Notes: generated by a model not told the origin, from the sequence alone. Shown: positions 1 to 15,797, counted from the stretch's first letter. The stretch is DNA of 41,261 nucleotides from Acidimicrobiaceae bacterium (GCA_027315315.1 DAHUYG010000049.1:81373-122633), one strand, 5' to 3'. Program-made: numbers and translations.

Positions 1-1
1 G

Positions 2-730
2 GCCGTCGGTGTCCTGGTCTGGATGGGCATGGACGCCTGGCTCACCAAGGGCAAGAAGCCCACGTTCCTCGGTGGGGTCAACGGGATGATCTGCGGTCTC
101 GTCGGCATCACACCGTGTGCTGGCTGGGTGAACGGCTGGGGAGCCATCGCAGTGGGCGGCATCTGCGCTGCGGTCGTCTGGGTCGCCTGGAACTACCTGT
201 CCAAGGTGCGGCCGTTCTCCAAGGTCGACGACGCACTCGGGGTCATCTACACGCACGGCATCGCCGGGTTCTTCGGCGGGATGCTGCTCGGGATCTTCGG
301 CGACCCCAACATGCTCGAGTACGGGTGCGGGCATCTGAACGCAGCCGGGCAGGTCGTCTCGACCAGCGCCGCCGCCTACGCGACCTCGACCAAGACCTGC
401 GTGCCCTTCTCGGTCTCCGGGCTCATGTACACCGGCTCGGCGCACCAGCTCTGGGAGCAGTTCCGGGCGGCCATCTGGGTGGTTCTCTGGTCGGCGCTCG
501 TCACCTTCATCTTGATGAAGCTGATCGGCCTGGTGCTCCGCGGGCTGCGCTACAAGGACGAGGTCCTCGAGGTCGGCGACCTGGCGATCCACGACGAGGA
601 GGCCTTCCCCGAGGCGACCTTTGCCGAGCGCATCGGGACCCTGTCCATGGCCGGGGAGGTCTCCTCTTCGGGAGCCTTAGCATCCCAACGAGAACCCGAA
701 CCGCCATCAGGGTCGACGGTCGTCGTCTGA
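2..730 (+). CDS. amt: Ammonium transporter, C-terminal part (5' end outside window)
   Basis: Amt/MEP/Rh-family channel that conducts ammonium across the cytoplasmic membrane as a trimer. The frame is open from base 2, so the gene starts upstream; 242 residues are visible. The visible part has the family's NGM-CGLVGITP segment, then a VDDALGVIYTHG stretch whose His (about visible residue 85) is the second pore His of the twin-His pair, then several hydrophobic helices. A polar insert of about 50 residues (GDPNMLEY to HQLWEQF) lies before the last helix. The cytoplasmic tail (YKDEVLEVGDLAIHDEEAFPE region) resembles the segment that docks PII proteins in this family. The PII gene follows after 30 bases, the classic amt-PII pair under nitrogen control. 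The last 30 residues are Ser/Pro-rich and not conserved. An internal ATG at 23 is not the true start. Confidence 0.95.
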   Translation, partial: AVGVLVWMGMDAWLTKGKKPTFLGGVNGMICGLVGITPCAGWVNGWGAIAVGGICAAVVWVAWNYLSKVRPFSKVDDALGVIYTHGIAGFFGGMLLGIFGDPNMLEYGCGHLNAAGQVVSTSAAAYATSTKTCVPFSVSGLMYTGSAHQLWEQFRAAIWVVLWSALVTFILMKLIGLVLRGLRYKDEVLEVGDLAIHDEEAFPEATFAERIGTLSMAGEVSSSGALASQREPEPPSGSTVVV

Positions 731-1099
<369 letters not shown>

Positions 1100-1108
1100 C
1101 CCGCCGCC

Positions 1109-1867
1109 CTAGAGCTGGCTCTGGCGGCGCACCGCGTCAGCCGCCGCCAGATCCGCCTTGGGGTCCCCGAGGTATCCGGCGCTCTCGACGGAGAGGTCGT
1201 CGGTGAGCTCGTAGCAAAACGGGATCCCGGTCGGCACCTCGAGCCCGACGATCTCGTCGTCGCCGATGCCCTCGATGTGCTTGCGGAGCGCTCGGATGCT
1301 GTTGCCGTGCGCCACGACGAGGACGGCCCCCCCGAGGGGGGCCTCGGCCCGGAGGTCCGGGATGATCGAGGACTCCCAGTAGGGGACCACCCGCTCGACC
1401 ACGTCGGCCAGGCACTCGGTGGCGGGGAGCTCGGAGGGATCGACGTCGCGATACCGGGGGTCGGCACCCGGGAGTCCGGGATCGCCGTCGGGCAGCGGCG
1501 GCGGCGGGACGGCGTAGCTGCGGCGCCAGAGGTGAACCTGCGCCTCGCCGTGCTTGGCCGCCGTGTCCTTCTTATTGAGGCCCTGCAACGCGCCGTAGTG
1601 CCGCTCGTTCAGTCGCCAGTGCCGTCGAACCGGCAGCCAGCTGCGGCCGACCTCGCGGAGGGCCCGCTCTGCGGTGACGATCGCCCTGGTCAAGACCGAG
1701 GTGTGCAGGATCCGCAGGTCGAGGCCGGCCTCGGCGGCTAGGAGCCGTCCGGCGTTTCTGGCCTCCTCCTCGCCCCTCGCACTGAGCCCGACGTCGACCC
1801 AGCCGGTGAAGAGGTTCTCGGCGTTCCAGACGGACTCGCCGTGGCGGAGGAGCACGAGGTGGCTCAC
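1109..1867 (-). CDS. gpmA: 2,3-bisphosphoglycerate-dependent phosphoglycerate mutase
   Basis: Glycolytic enzyme interconverting 3- and 2-phosphoglycerate through a phosphohistidine. The 252-residue protein has the histidine-phosphatase signature LVLLRHGESVWN with catalytic His9, then FTGWVDVGLSARG, the LNERHYGALQGLNK segment with the conserved Glu, and the second catalytic His in VVAHGNSIRAL, close to the C-terminus. The long insert with PPPPLPDGDP before DPRY is typical of the dPGM type rather than of small phosphatases. It converges on the PII gene, with only nine bases between the two stop codons. The ATG start fits the family N-terminus exactly. It is divergent from the dnaK operon and separated from it by a 323-base regulatory gap. 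Confidence 0.95.
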   Translation of the reverse strand: MSHLVLLRHGESVWNAENLFTGWVDVGLSARGEEEARNAGRLLAAEAGLDLRILHTSVLTRAIVTAERALREVGRSWLPVRRHWRLNERHYGALQGLNKKDTAAKHGEAQVHLWRRSYAVPPPPLPDGDPGLPGADPRYRDVDPSELPATECLADVVERVVPYWESSIIPDLRAEAPLGGAVLVVAHGNSIRALRKHIEGIGDDEIVGLEVPTGIPFCYELTDDLSVESAGYLGDPKADLAAADAVRRQSQL

Positions 1868-2082
1868 CGCCGCAGCGTACCGGCTGTCCTCAAGCTCGAC
1901 GAAGGCCTCATTGGCCCGACGGTCGGGGCCATCGCGATCCGACCCGTCGGGCCTGTCATCGGCACCGGTCGCCCCGTCGGCTGTGCCAGCCTCCTCTCAC
2001 CTGGGGATTTGTGCCCTGCCGCCTCTCGGGGGCCCGTCGTGCCCGCACCCGTGCAACCGTCGCGAGCGTAAGGGTGTACTCA

Positions 2083-2122
2083 ACAAGAATCTTGTCACTA
2101 TGACACTCAAGTTTGCTATAGT
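2083..2122 (+). promoter_or_regulatory. dnaK operon promoter with HAIR-like HspR operator
   Basis: In the 323-base gap before dnaK, bases 2091-2111 read CTTG..A-N7-ACTCAAG. The right half matches the HspR-associated inverted repeat (consensus CTTGAGT-N7-ACTCAAG) perfectly and the left half matches in its first four bases. It lies between a possible -35 (TTGTCA, 2092-2097) and an extended -10 (TGC-TATAGT, 2114-2122), so a bound repressor would block the promoter. A separate perfect inverted repeat, ACAAGA-A-TCTTGT, lies at 2083-2095 and overlaps it. The gene for HspR itself is the fourth gene of the operon, giving an autoregulatory loop. The rest of the gap (1868-2082) shows no gene. Confidence 0.7.
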
Positions 2123-2190
2123 GGTGGTACTCCGGCTGCGAGATGCCGGCCAAGTTCGCAAACGAATCACAACAGAGAGGCAGACAAATC

Positions 2191-4022
<1,832 letters not shown>

Positions 4023-4026
<4 letters not shown>

Positions 4027-4625
4027 GCCGGCAGCCAGAGCACGGCGTCTCGGCCTCACCCGAGGGTGGGGCCGAGGAGGCCGATGTCGCCTTCGATGAG
4101 GCCCCGCCCGCCGAGGCGCCGTCGAGTCCCGTCGAGGCGGGCGCCGAGGAGATACTGACCGACGTTGCCGCGCTCACCGCGCAGCGCGACGAGTACCTGA
4201 ACGCGCTCCAGCGCAGCCAGGCCGACTTCGCGAACTACCGCAAGCGGATCCTCCGCCAACAAGAAGAGCAGAGCGGTCGCGCCGCGGTGGAGCTGGTGAG
4301 CAAGTTGCTGCCGGTGATCGACACCTTGGATCTCGCCGTCGCCCACCTCGACAAGACCGATGCCGAAGGCGGACCGTCCACCGAGGGCGAGGCGCTCCGC
4401 CAGGCGCGGGCGCAGCTCCTCGACTCCCTGGCGAAGGAGGGTCTCGAGCGGGTTGACGAACCCGGGGTCGCCTTCGACCCGGGCGTGCACGACGCGGTCG
4501 CACACGCCCCCGAGGACGAGGGCGCTGAAGGCGCCGGTGGAGCCAGGATCGACGAGGTCCTCCGCGCCGGCTATCGCTGGCGCGGCCAGACGCTTCGGCC
4601 GGCCATGGTCCGCGTGAGGGGCTGA
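4023..4625 (+). CDS. grpE: Nucleotide exchange factor GrpE
   Basis: Co-chaperone that releases ADP from DnaK. It is 200 residues long. The first 50 are acidic and low in complexity ([20 protein letters not shown]), followed by the long coiled-coil helix with [20 protein letters not shown]. The C-terminal beta domain carries [13 protein letters not shown] and the closing signature [17 protein letters not shown]. The GTG start overlaps the dnaK stop codon by four bases (GTGA), which implies translational coupling and matches the style of other junctions in this window. Confidence 0.95.
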
Positions 4626-4626
4626 G

Positions 4627-5727
4627 GTGCCCGTCCAGCGCGAGTGGTTCGAGAAGGACTACTACCAGGTCCTCGGTGTGCCCTCGACGGCCACCGACAA
4701 GGACATCGCGCGCGCCTATCGCAAGCTGGCCAAGCAGTACCACCCCGACGCCAATCCGGGCTCCGAGGATCGGTTCAAGGAGATCTCGGCCGCCCACGAC
4801 GTCCTCGGTGACCCGGCGACCCGCAAGGAGTACGACGAGGCGCGTCGCCTCGGACCGATGGCGGGAGGCTTCGGCAGGCCCGGGTCGGGGGGCACGTTCC
4901 GCATGGAGGACGTGGGCGACCTCGGCGACCTCTTCGGGGGGCTCTTCGGGCGTGGGCGCCGGCGGACCCCGGGCCCGAGCCGCGGCGCAGACGTCGAGGC
5001 GGAGCTGCACCTCTCCTTCGAGGACGCGGTGCGCGGTGCCACCACCTCGGTCAACGTGCCCCAGGACCAGCGCTGCCACACCTGCAACGGCAGCGGGGCC
5101 GCACCGGGGACCTCGACGCACGTGTGCGACCGCTGCAACGGCAGGGGGGTGCTCGACGACAACCAGGGGCTCTTCTCGCTCTCCACGGTCTGCCCGAAGT
5201 GCAACGGGCGCGGCACGCTCGTCGACACCCCGTGCCCGACGTGCCACGGCACCGGGACCGAGCGCCGCAACCGCCAGGTCAAGGTCCGGATCCCCGCCGG
5301 TGTGGACGACGGGCAGCGGATCCGGGTGAAGGGCCGGGGCGCGCCGGGCCAGGGGATGGCCCCTCCGGGCGACCTCTACGTCACCGTGCACGTCGGAGCC
5401 CATCCGAAGTTCGGGCGGCGCGGCGCCAACCTGACCTACAGCGTGCCGATCACGTTTCCCGAGGCTGCGCTCGGCACGGTGATCACCGTCCCCACCCTGG
5501 ACGAGCCCGTGAAGGTCAGGGTCGCCCCGGGCACCGCCCCGGGGACGACGCTGCGCGTCCGGGGCCACGGGATCCCGGCCGGTCGGCACGGGGCCAAGCC
5601 GGGGGACCTCCTCGTCAAGGTGGACGTCCTCGTGCCCACCGACATGAATGAGGAGCAACGCGCTGCGGTCGAATCGCTGGCCAAGGTGACGGCCCCTGCG
5701 CCGCGCGAGCAGCTCGAGGAGGTGTGA
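4627..5727 (+). CDS. dnaJ: Chaperone DnaJ (class A J-protein)
   Basis: J-protein that delivers clients to DnaK and stimulates its ATPase. The J domain covers roughly residues 10-75 with the obligatory HPD at 39-41. A short Gly/Phe-type linker (LFGGLFGRGRR) follows. The zinc region, about residues 150-211, has four CxxCxGxG repeats: CHTCNGSG, CDRCNGRG, CPKCNGRG and CPTCHGTG. The C-terminal substrate domains include GDLYVTVHVGAHPKFGR. At 366 residues it is a normal class A DnaJ. The GTG start lies two bases after the grpE stop. The protein ends in EEV, and its last codons contain the ribosome site for hspR. Confidence 0.96.
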   Translation: MPVQREWFEKDYYQVLGVPSTATDKDIARAYRKLAKQYHPDANPGSEDRFKEISAAHDVLGDPATRKEYDEARRLGPMAGGFGRPGSGGTFRMEDVGDLGDLFGGLFGRGRRRTPGPSRGADVEAELHLSFEDAVRGATTSVNVPQDQRCHTCNGSGAAPGTSTHVCDRCNGRGVLDDNQGLFSLSTVCPKCNGRGTLVDTPCPTCHGTGTERRNRQVKVRIPAGVDDGQRIRVKGRGAPGQGMAPPGDLYVTVHVGAHPKFGRRGANLTYSVPITFPEAALGTVITVPTLDEPVKVRVAPGTAPGTTLRVRGHGIPAGRHGAKPGDLLVKVDVLVPTDMNEEQRAAVESLAKVTAPAPREQLEEV

Positions 5728-5731
5728 GCTG

Positions 5732-6142
5732 ATGGCCGCGTCGTCGCACACCTCGGCGGGGAACGGCGAGCGCGCCGTCTATGTCATCTCCGTCGCCGCC
5801 GAGCTGGCGGGGGTGCACCCCCAGACCCTGCGGATCTACGAGCGCAAGGGCCTGCTCGACCCCGTGCGGACGCCCGGCGGCTCCCGGCGCTTCAGCGACC
5901 GGGATCTCGCCCGGCTTCGGCGTATCCAGGAGTTGACCGGCGAGGGCCTGAACCTCGAGGGCGTGCGCCGGATCCTCGAACTCGAGGCCGAGGTCCGCCG
6001 GCTGCACGCCCAGATCGACCAGATGCGCGACGAGGCCCGGGAGGCGCTCGAGCGTGCGCATCGGCACTACCGGCGGGAGCTGGTTCCCTTCGACCAGTCA
6101 CTCGTTCCCTACCGAAGTGCGAGGAACCGCGCGCGGAGCTGA
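5732..6142 (+). CDS. hspR: Heat-shock repressor HspR (MerR family)
   Basis: MerR-type DNA-binding repressor of the dnaK operon that in actinobacteria needs DnaK as co-repressor. Of its 136 residues, about 15-85 form the winged helix-turn-helix (VYVISVAAELAGVHPQTLRI, YERKGLLDPVRTPGGSRRFS, then a LEGVRRILELEAEV helix). A coiled-coil follows. The end, LVPFDQSLVPYRSARNRARS, resembles the basic hydrophobic tail of HspR proteins. GAGGAGGTG at 5716-5724, inside the end of dnaJ, is a strong ribosome site seven bases before the ATG. Position in the operon and the HAIR-like element upstream of dnaK support HspR over other MerR proteins. Confidence 0.92.
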   Translation: MAASSHTSAGNGERAVYVISVAAELAGVHPQTLRIYERKGLLDPVRTPGGSRRFSDRDLARLRRIQELTGEGLNLEGVRRILELEAEVRRLHAQIDQMRDEAREALERAHRHYRRELVPFDQSLVPYRSARNRARS

Positions 6143-6171
6143 CCCCGAAGCCGACGAGAGGATGACCGCAG

Positions 6172-8661
<2,490 letters not shown>

Positions 8662-8696
8662 TCGCCGGCCCGCGGACGGGCCGTGGGGACCAGGGC

Positions 8697-9164
8697 TCAG
8701 CCGGGGGCGGCGGACCCCGGCGGTGCCGGGAGCGGCTCGCTCGAGTGGAGGCCGGAGTCCACGACGTCGGCGGTCCAGTCGTGGCCGTTGAAGAAGCGGT
8801 ACTCGTGGCGCTGCGAGGGGTCCGGGTACCAGCCCGCCGGCGGGCCTTCGGCCGGGCCCGGTGCCCATCCGCCACCCGCGGCGTAGGGATTGGTCGCCGG
8901 CGGCCGGGGGGGCGGCGGCGCGAGGGGTCCGGCGCCTACCCGGGTGGTGGCGCAGGCGAGGAAGGCCAGGCACATGCCGATGATCCCGAACACGAACCCG
9001 ATCGCCAGCCAGACGTTCGGATGGATGCCCCAGGGGTTGCGACCGAACTGGCGGCGGAACATCGAGGCCCGGACGCCGGACATGACCCCGAAGAGCACCG
9101 CCAGGGCCAGTGCGACGACGGTGAACAGCGTCCCGTTCGAGTTGAGCGTGAGCGCCAACTCCAC
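8697..9164 (-). CDS. Membrane protein with C-terminal DUF2510 domain
   Basis: Unknown function. The 155-residue protein from the GTG at 9164 has two membrane segments (TLFTVVALALAVLFGVM and VWLAIGFVFGIIGMCLAFLA). These are followed by a Pro/Gly/Ala-rich linker (PLAPPPPRPPATNPY) and a C-terminal DUF2510 motif, PAGWYPDPS...YRFFNGHDWTADV. DUF2510 is a short Trp-rich domain common at the ends of actinobacterial membrane proteins. The frame stays open to 9266, but that would overlap the purA start, so the GTG just before the first membrane helix is preferred. It converges on clpB (36 bases between stops) and diverges from purA. The start is uncertain. Confidence 0.75.
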   Translation of the reverse strand: MELALTLNSNGTLFTVVALALAVLFGVMSGVRASMFRRQFGRNPWGIHPNVWLAIGFVFGIIGMCLAFLACATTRVGAGPLAPPPPRPPATNPYAAGGGWAPGPAEGPPAGWYPDPSQRHEYRFFNGHDWTADVVDSGLHSSEPLPAPPGSAAPG

Positions 9165-9229
9165 GGGGCCATCGTAGGGGCTCCGACCAGGCTTCCCGGG
9201 TCCCGTGGCCGGGATACAGTGAGACGTAA

Positions 9230-11822
<2,593 letters not shown>

Positions 11823-11826
<4 letters not shown>

Positions 11827-13142
11827 TCCCGCGCTACGAGCCGGCGGACGTCACCGCACTGTTCAGCGACGAGGCCCGCTTCGCCCGATGGCTCGAGGTC
11901 GAGCTCCTGACGGTGGAGGCCCTGGCCGCGACCGGGGCCGTTCCCGAGGCGGCCGCGAGGGCCGTCCGGTCCCGAGCGCCCAAGGCGGACGGCGGGTTCG
12001 TCGAGGCGGTCGCCGAGCGCGAGCGCGCGACGGATCACGACGTGGCGGCGTTCGTCGACGTGGTCCAGGACCGCATCGGGACGCCCGAGGGGGCGTGGAT
12101 CCACTACGGGCTGACCTCCTCCGACGTGGTCGACACTGCGCTGAGCGTGGCGCTCGTCCAGGCCTCCGATTTGCTGGTCGAGGCGGCCGACGGCCTGCTC
12201 GGGGCCCTGGTCGCCCGGGCCCGGGAGTTGGCCGAGGTCCCGGTGGCCGGGCGGACCCACGGCATGCACGCGGAGCCCACGACCTTCGGGGCCAAGTTCG
12301 CGCTGTGGGCCCTCCAGGTCGCCCGGGACCGCGAGCGACTGCTCTCGGCGCGACGCCGCGTCGGGGTCGGGAAGCTCTCGGGCGCGGTGGGGACGTACTC
12401 CAACATCGAGCCCGAGGTTGAGGACCGGGTCTGCCGGGCTCTCGGCCTCGAGCCGGTCCCGGCGACCCAGGTGCTCTCCCGCGATCGCCACGCTGAGTAC
12501 CTCTACGCCTGCGCAGCCGTCGGATCGACGGTCGAGCTCATCGCGACCGAGGTCCGGCACCTGGCGCGCACCGAGGTCGGCGAGGCCGAGGAGGCCTTCG
12601 GGGCCCAACAGAAGGGCTCCTCGGCGATGCCCCACAAGCGCAACCCGGTGTTGGCCGAGCGCCTCTGCGGCCTGGCTCGCGTGCTGCGCGGCTACCTCCT
12701 CGCCGGGCTGGAGGACGTGGCGCTCTGGCACGAGCGGGACATCTCGCACAGCTCGGTCGAGCGCGTGGTCATCCCCGACGCCACCGCGCTCGCCCTGTAC
12801 CTCCTGCGGAAGTGCACCGACCTCGTGGCGGGCCTCGTGGTGCACGCCGACCGGGCGCTCGAGAACCTCCTGGAGGGCTCGCTCGGGCTCGTGTTCAGCC
12901 AGTCGGTGCTCCTTGCGCTGGTCGCCGCTGGGTCGACGCGCGACGACGCGTATCGAATCGTCCAGCGCGACGCCCGCTTGGCGTGGGAGTCGCGCCGGTC
13001 GTTTCGCAGCGTCCTCGAGGAGGACCCCGAGGTGACCCTCGGCCCCGACCAACTCGACGCAGCGTTCGATCTGCGAAGAGCGTTGCGCCATTCGGGCCGA
13101 GCCGTTGCGGCGCTCGAAGAGATCGAGCCGGGAGCCCTCTGA
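11823..13142 (+). CDS. purB: Adenylosuccinate lyase
   Basis: Fumarase/aspartase-superfamily tetramer that acts twice, cleaving SAICAR and adenylosuccinate to release fumarate. The 439-residue protein has the substrate-binding WIHYGLTSSDVVDTA, the VAGRTHGMHAEPTTFG segment with catalytic His, and the superfamily signature GSSAMPHKRNPVLAE carrying the mobile-loop Ser. The GTG start overlaps the purD stop (GTGA, 11823-11826). A longer open frame exists upstream, but it lies inside purD and has no lyase homology. Confidence 0.96.
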
Positions 13143-13144
13143 GC

Positions 13145-14032
13145 ATGGCACCCAGGCTGTTGCGCTCGGGCAAGGTGCGAGAGCTCTACGACGCCGGTCC
13201 CGAGACGCTCCTCATGGTCGCCTCGGACCGGGTGAGCGCCTTCGACGTGGTCTTCGCCGAGCCGATCCCCGAGAAGGGCCGCGTCCTCACCGCCATGAGC
13301 GCGTTCTGGTACGAGGAGACGGGCGACATCGTCGAGAACTCGTTCATCTCGGCCGATCCGAGCGAGATCGCCGACGCCGTCGGGGACCTCGCGGCGCTGG
13401 GCGGGGTGGCCGGGCGGGCCATGCTGGTCCGCCGGGCCGAGATGCTGCCCCTCGAGTGCATCGTGCGCGGGTATCTGGCGGGTCAGGCGTTCACCGAGTA
13501 CGAGGCGACCGGGACGGTCCACGGAGTCCCGATGCCGACCGGCCTGAAACTGGCCGACCGGCTCCCCGAGCCGATCTTCGGGCCCTCGACCAAGGCCGAC
13601 GTCGGTCACGACGTGAACATCGACCTCGCGGCGGCCGCCGAGATCGTGGGCGCGGCGACCGCCGCCGAGCTCTCCGAGGCGTGTCTCGCGCTGTACCGGC
13701 GGGCCTCCGCCCGGGCCGCTGAGTCCGGCCTCATCCTGGCCGACACCAAGTTCGAGTTCGGGCGGATCGGGGGACGGCTCGTGCTGTGCGACGAGGTGGT
13801 GACGCCGGACTCGTCCCGGCTGTGGCCGGCCGACGCGGTCGTCCCCGGCAGCACCCCGCCGGCCTTCGACAAGCAGCCCCTGCGGGACTGGGCCTCGGGC
13901 CAGGACTGGGACCGGAGCCCGCCCGCCCCGGCACTTCCAACCGAGGTCATCGAGGCGACCTCGGCCCGCTACATCGCGGCCTACGAAGGGGTGACCGGTC
14001 GCTCGTTCGCCGACTGGTACGGTCCGGCCTGA
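13145..14032 (+). CDS. purC: Phosphoribosylaminoimidazole-succinocarboxamide synthase (SAICAR synthetase)
   Basis: Couples CAIR with aspartate using ATP, directly upstream in the pathway of the PurB reaction. The 295 residues start MAPRLLRSGKVRELYD. They contain ASDRVSAFDVVF, LPLECIVRGYLAGQAFTEY, PSTKADVGHDVNI, ILADTKFEFG, and LPTEVIEATSARYIAAYEGVTG. This is the longer eukaryote/actinobacteria-like PurC form rather than the roughly 240-residue form. The ATG is two bases after the purB stop; the longer upstream open frame is inside purB. Confidence 0.96.
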   Translation: MAPRLLRSGKVRELYDAGPETLLMVASDRVSAFDVVFAEPIPEKGRVLTAMSAFWYEETGDIVENSFISADPSEIADAVGDLAALGGVAGRAMLVRRAEMLPLECIVRGYLAGQAFTEYEATGTVHGVPMPTGLKLADRLPEPIFGPSTKADVGHDVNIDLAAAAEIVGAATAAELSEACLALYRRASARAAESGLILADTKFEFGRIGGRLVLCDEVVTPDSSRLWPADAVVPGSTPPAFDKQPLRDWASGQDWDRSPPAPALPTEVIEATSARYIAAYEGVTGRSFADWYGPA

Positions 14033-14062
14033 GGTGCTCAGGCGGCGTGGGATGACGGTCAG

Positions 14063-14320
14063 ATGAGGTTCGACGCGCACGTCGAGGTTCGTCTGCGTGC
14101 GGGGATCGCCGACCCCGAGAGTGCCACCATCGAGCGTGCGCTCCCCGCCCTCGGGTTCGACGACGTCTCGGCCATGACGACCGGCCGCTCGTTCCGGTTC
14201 GCGATCGAGGCTGCCACCGAGGAGGCGGCGGCCGAGCGGGCCCACGAGCTGGCCTGCCGGCTGCTCGCCAATCCGGTCATGGAGGACGTCTCGGCGACCG
14301 TCGAGCCGGCCCGCGCCTGA
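14063..14320 (+). CDS. purS: FGAM synthetase subunit PurS
   Basis: Small accessory subunit that bridges PurL and PurQ in the three-part formylglycinamidine ribonucleotide synthetase. It has 85 residues in the expected beta-alpha-beta-beta-alpha-beta pattern: FDAHVEVRLRAGIADPESATIERALPALG cut into strand and helix, then MTTGRSFRFAIEA and a C-terminal helix and strand (LANPVMEDVSATVE). It follows purC by 30 bases. Its stop overlaps the purQ start by one base (TGATG), which implies tight coupling of the two subunits. Confidence 0.93.
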   Translation: MRFDAHVEVRLRAGIADPESATIERALPALGFDDVSAMTTGRSFRFAIEAATEEAAAERAHELACRLLANPVMEDVSATVEPARA

Positions 14321-14988
14321 TGGCCGAGCGGACCGGCGTCGTCGTCTTCCCCGGCACCAACTGCGAGCACGACGTCGCCCAGGCCCTGGCGCTGGTCGGC
14401 GCCGAGCCGGTGCTGCTGTGGCACGGGGAGGCGACCGTGCGCGGGGTCGACGCTGTGGTTCTGCCCGGAGGCTTCGCCCACGGCGACTACCTGCGCCCGG
14501 GGGCCATCGCCCGTTTCTCGCCCGTCATGGAGGCGGTGGCCGCCTTCGCAGCCTCGGGGGGGCCGGTCGTCGGCATCTGCAACGGCTTTCAGGTGCTGAC
14601 CGAGGCCGGCCTGCTCCCGGGTGCGCTCCAGAAGAACCGGGCGCTCCGCTTCATGTGCCGACCGGTGGATCTCGTGGTCGCCTCGGACCGATCCCCGCTC
14701 ACCGCCGGTGTGCCCGTGGGGACGAGGCTGCGCATTCCGGTCAACAACTTCGACGGGAGCTACGTCTGCGAGGACCGTGTGCTCGACGAGCTGCGGGCCG
14801 AAGAGCGGGTGGTGCTCCGCTACGTGGAGAACCCCAACGGGTCCGTCGACGACATCGCCGGGATCTGCAATGCGCAGCGCAATGTGGTGGGTCTCATGCC
14901 CCACCCGGAGCGGGCGAGTGACGAGCTCATCGGCTCGGCCGACGGGCTCGTCTTGCTCCGGGCGCTGCTCTCGGCGAGGGTCGCCTAG
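14320..14988 (+). CDS. purQ: FGAM synthetase glutaminase subunit PurQ
   Basis: Class I glutamine amidotransferase that supplies ammonia to PurL. The 222-residue protein has VVFPGTNCEHD at the start, the oxyanion region LPGGFAHGDYLRPG, nucleophile Cys87 in GICNGFQVLTE, and the His/Glu pair in MPHPERASDELIG. The ATG shares its A with the purS stop. Its own stop (TAG, 14986-14988) overlaps the stop of the convergent gene in a shared CTAG, so no terminator can fit between the two genes. Confidence 0.96.
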   Translation: MAERTGVVVFPGTNCEHDVAQALALVGAEPVLLWHGEATVRGVDAVVLPGGFAHGDYLRPGAIARFSPVMEAVAAFAASGGPVVGICNGFQVLTEAGLLPGALQKNRALRFMCRPVDLVVASDRSPLTAGVPVGTRLRIPVNNFDGSYVCEDRVLDELRAEERVVLRYVENPNGSVDDIAGICNAQRNVVGLMPHPERASDELIGSADGLVLLRALLSARVA

Positions 14989-15404
14989 CCGCGCGTCCTC
15001 GCGACGCCGGCCTTCTGCAGGACGGCCGCGCTCACGCCGGCGGTGCGCCAGGTCCCGTAGCTGATGCCCTTGCGCTCGCCGTAGGACTTGGCGACCTTGA
15101 TGAACTGCTTCTCCAGTGCGCTCAGGTCCTCGGTCTCGGCACCCTTGCCGAGCTCCTCGCTCAGGTCCTTCTTCTGCTGGATGAGGTGCAGCTTCGTCAG
15201 CGGGTCGGCGGTCGCCAACTCCGCGTCGATGGCCGCCAGTCGCTTGGTGATGGACGCCGGGGTGCGCCGCCGCCCGCGCCGGGGCCGAGACGACTCGATG
15301 GCCTCGAGATAGCGGCGAACGGCGAGCCCTTCCTCGCGTCCCTTGGCGAGGGCTGCCTTGTGTTGCGCGGTCATCCCTTGACTTTTTGTACTCGTCCTTG
15401 GCAT
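14985..15404 (-). CDS. Conserved hypothetical basic/helical protein
   Basis: Function not recognised. The 139 residues from the ATG at 15404 have a basic N-terminal third (MTAQHKAALAKGREEG, RPRRGRRRTPASITKR) and a heptad-like helical middle (LAAIDAELATADPLTKLHLI). The C-terminus, KGISYGTWRTAGVSAAVLQKAGV, looks like a small helix-turn-helix or SAP-like end. I recall similar proteins in other actinobacteria, but no role is known to me; DNA or RNA binding is only a guess from charge. The frame extends to 15506, but the upstream part is atypical. The ATG fits a leaderless start: GACAAT six bases upstream and TTGGAC 18 bases further. It is inserted on the opposite strand between purQ and purL. Confidence 0.72.
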   Translation of the reverse strand: MPRTSTKSQGMTAQHKAALAKGREEGLAVRRYLEAIESSRPRRGRRRTPASITKRLAAIDAELATADPLTKLHLIQQKKDLSEELGKGAETEDLSALEKQFIKVAKSYGERKGISYGTWRTAGVSAAVLQKAGVARTRG

Positions 15405-15440
15405 GCGCCCATTGTCGCGTATTTGATGACTCAGGTCCAA
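15405..15440 (-). promoter_or_regulatory. Probable leaderless promoter of the 14985-15404 gene
   Basis: Reading the minus strand, TTGGAC (15435-15440), an 18-base spacer, then GACAAT (15411-15416) and exactly six bases to the ATG at 15404. No ribosome site is present, so the mRNA probably starts at or next to the start codon. Confidence 0.5.
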
Positions 15441-15785
15441 GTCCATTTTCCACATTTCTCTCGCTGCGGCATTGCGAACACGCGATTCTGCTTCGGCACG
15501 ATTCATTTCCTGAGAGCGGACCCGAGGCGATCACTTCGCGGCAGAAGTCGACACATTCGACCGAGCAAAATGCGAAAATGCCGTGGTTACCAGCGGGTAT
15601 CGTTTCGCGCCCCGACGGTCGCATTCGGCGATGCCGCGAGGGTGGGTCCCCCGTTTTGATCGAACGGTCGGGGGAATCGGGACTCTGGTCACCAAGCGGA
15701 GCGGAATTTCTCCCCGGGGGTGGTTCGGCCGGCCCGGGTTTGGCGAGGCGCTGGGGCCGAAACGGGCACCGGGTCGCCGCGCCGG
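15441..15785. other. Long intergenic gap before purL
   Basis: This 345-base stretch has no convincing gene. The left part (to about 15600) is visibly richer in A and T than its surroundings. A possible stem pairs CCCCCG (15648-15653) with CGGGGG (15669-15674) around a 15-base loop. I see no recognisable riboswitch. A second transcript start or an upstream control region for purL could be here, but nothing proves it. Confidence 0.4.
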
Positions 15786-15797
15786 TATCGTGGCCGC
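15786..15797 (+). promoter_or_regulatory. Probable -10 for a leaderless purL mRNA
   Basis: TATCGT (15786-15791) is followed by exactly six bases and then the GTG start codon of purL at 15798. There is no Shine-Dalgarno sequence before the GTG. This is the spacing expected for leaderless transcripts in actinobacteria. No good -35 is seen. Confidence 0.45.

Noticed and set aside
15441-15785. Riboswitch upstream of purL
   Set aside because: Only one simple stem with a long loop is visible; no conserved purine, PRPP or ppGpp aptamer core could be recognised.
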